Origin: CAG-791 sp045117315
GTDB taxonomy: Bacteria; Bacillota; Clostridia; Lachnospirales; Lachnospiraceae
Assembly: GCA_045117315.1 (NCBI GenBank)
Contig: JBGUNJ010000042.1
Coordinates: 1 to 12,248 of the forward strand
Direction: 5' to 3'
DNA: 12,248 nucleotides
In this document: one piece after another, positions 11,586 through 12,248 of the stretch
How the letters are laid out: each line of letters opens with the position of its first letter
Position numbering within the stretch: position 1 is the first letter of the stretch
Program-made: the position numbers and the translations under genes
The notes under the pieces: model-generated
The model's input: the letters and a program-made list of their open reading frames with translations, nothing else
Databases searched by the model: none
Told to the model about the DNA's origin: nothing

Positions 11586-12248
11586 TTATTTGGCCTGCTC
11601 GAGAGCCAGGGTCTTGGTAGTAGCATCGCAGACCTCTGTCGGGCCATAGTACTGAATAGCGCCGGGATAGAGGAAGCAGGTCTTCTCTGCCCATTCAGCC
11701 CTGTGCTCCGCAAAGTATTTGAAAGGAGCACCGTCAAGCTCAACGAGTGCCTTTCTGATAACGGGCTTATCCTCGCCGTTTCTGCGCTCGATGTTCATCA
11801 TCTTGGTGATGGGCATGCCGCCTGCTACCCACTCTTCTGCCGGTGCAGACAGGTTGGAAACCTTGGACAGATAGCCTGTGAAGCCGTACTGGATCAGCAT
11901 GAATGCATTGTAGCCAAGGGAGTAGCAATAGTCACTGTCGAAGTTTGAAGGGAATGCGCATCTTCCTTCATAACCGAAGAAGTGTGTCAGGGTTGAGAAT
12001 TTGCCCTTGTAAGTTCCGGCTGCCTTGCGCTCTGCCAGTTTGTTCTTAACCAGCTCCGCGAACAGTTTCTCGGACTCGATCAGGGAAACCTGTACGTTGC
12101 CGTGAGGATCTCTCTCGAGGAAGAGCTGCTGCTGAATGCCCACAGGAAGGATTGCGAATACAGCCATGGACTCCTTAGTGAGGCCTTTCTCGATGAAGGC
12201 ATACTTGTCTGCCCATGTGGGAAGCGCATTAAACTCTGCTGTCTTCTC
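11586..12248 (-). CDS. pfp: Pyrophosphate--fructose-6-phosphate 1-phosphotransferase, C-terminal part
   Basis: The last 220 codons of a gene entering from the right edge; the frame is open to 12248, and the first visible residues read EKTAEFNALPTWADKY. The sequence matches the long, plant-like class of PPi-dependent phosphofructokinase: HFFGYEGRCAFPSNFDSDYCYSLG is its conserved C-terminal block (given here only as a landmark, starting at GYEGR), followed by NAFMLIQYGFTGYLS and GGMPITKMM. The enzyme reversibly phosphorylates fructose 6-phosphate with pyrophosphate instead of ATP, serving glycolysis and gluconeogenesis in the cytosol of many anaerobes. The catalytic N-terminal half with its GGDGT-type motif lies outside the window. 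The methionine at 12167 is internal, not a start. The gene is followed by a stack of terminators, as expected for a highly expressed gene. Confidence 0.88.
   Translation of the reverse strand, partial: EKTAEFNALPTWADKYAFIEKGLTKESMAVFAILPVGIQQQLFLERDPHGNVQVSLIESEKLFAELVKNKLAERKAAGTYKGKFSTLTHFFGYEGRCAFPSNFDSDYCYSLGYNAFMLIQYGFTGYLSKVSNLSAPAEEWVAGGMPITKMMNIERRNGEDKPVIRKALVELDGAPFKYFAEHRAEWAEKTCFLYPGAIQYYGPTEVCDATTKTLALEQAK

Overview
The window looks like chromosome from an anaerobic Firmicute of the class Clostridia, probably Lachnospiraceae-like. The reasons are intermediate GC content, strong AGGAGG-type ribosome sites, a pyrophosphate-dependent phosphofructokinase, an oxygen-sensitive radical SAM enzyme, and GC-rich hairpin elements packed between genes. 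This placement is inference. No rRNA, tRNA, CRISPR array, transposase or phage gene was seen. Nearly all genes lie on the minus strand; the one clear plus-strand gene is a 75-residue protein at 9800-10027.

Layout from left to right. (1) Positions 1-25 hold only the first eight codons of a minus-strand gene. (2) 145-987 carries two small single-domain proteins, a Dabb-fold protein and a PPC/DUF296 protein, each with its own signals. (3) 1078-4942 is a probable two-gene transcription unit. The first gene encodes a large enzyme with two complete radical SAM-SPASM halves joined by a (G/R)-E-x-T repeat linker. The second encodes a two-pass membrane protein with a helical-repeat-like cytoplasmic region and a 70-residue tail in which seven of eight histidines sit in His-x-Asp triplets. 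This pair is the best candidate for an undescribed system: a radical SAM maturase and its tail-bearing substrate. (4) 5217-9496 holds a TetR regulator, an extended SDR (epimerase/3-beta-HSD type), a classical SDR and a condensation-fold acyltransferase, all reading the same way and closed by a strong terminator. The set suggests regulated redox conversion and esterification of a hydroxylated or keto small molecule, perhaps lipid- or sterol-like. The TetR promoter carries a clear overlapping palindromic operator. (5) 9609-10262 holds the small CDGC-motif gene, with one diverged copy of a GC-rich element in its leader and two near-identical tandem copies behind it. (6) 10431-11240 is a metallo-beta-lactamase-fold hydrolase. 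(7) 11309-11585 is a gene-free block packed with terminators and hairpins, lying downstream of the C-terminal 220 codons of pyrophosphate-fructose-6-phosphate phosphotransferase (11586 to the window end).

The intergenic DNA is unusually structured. Several minus-strand transcript ends share a TTTTATGACA tag (TGTCATAAAA on plus), and two loci, 5047-5110 and 11314-11378, carry the same ordered pair of hairpins. All functional statements rest on motif reading, without database comparison.
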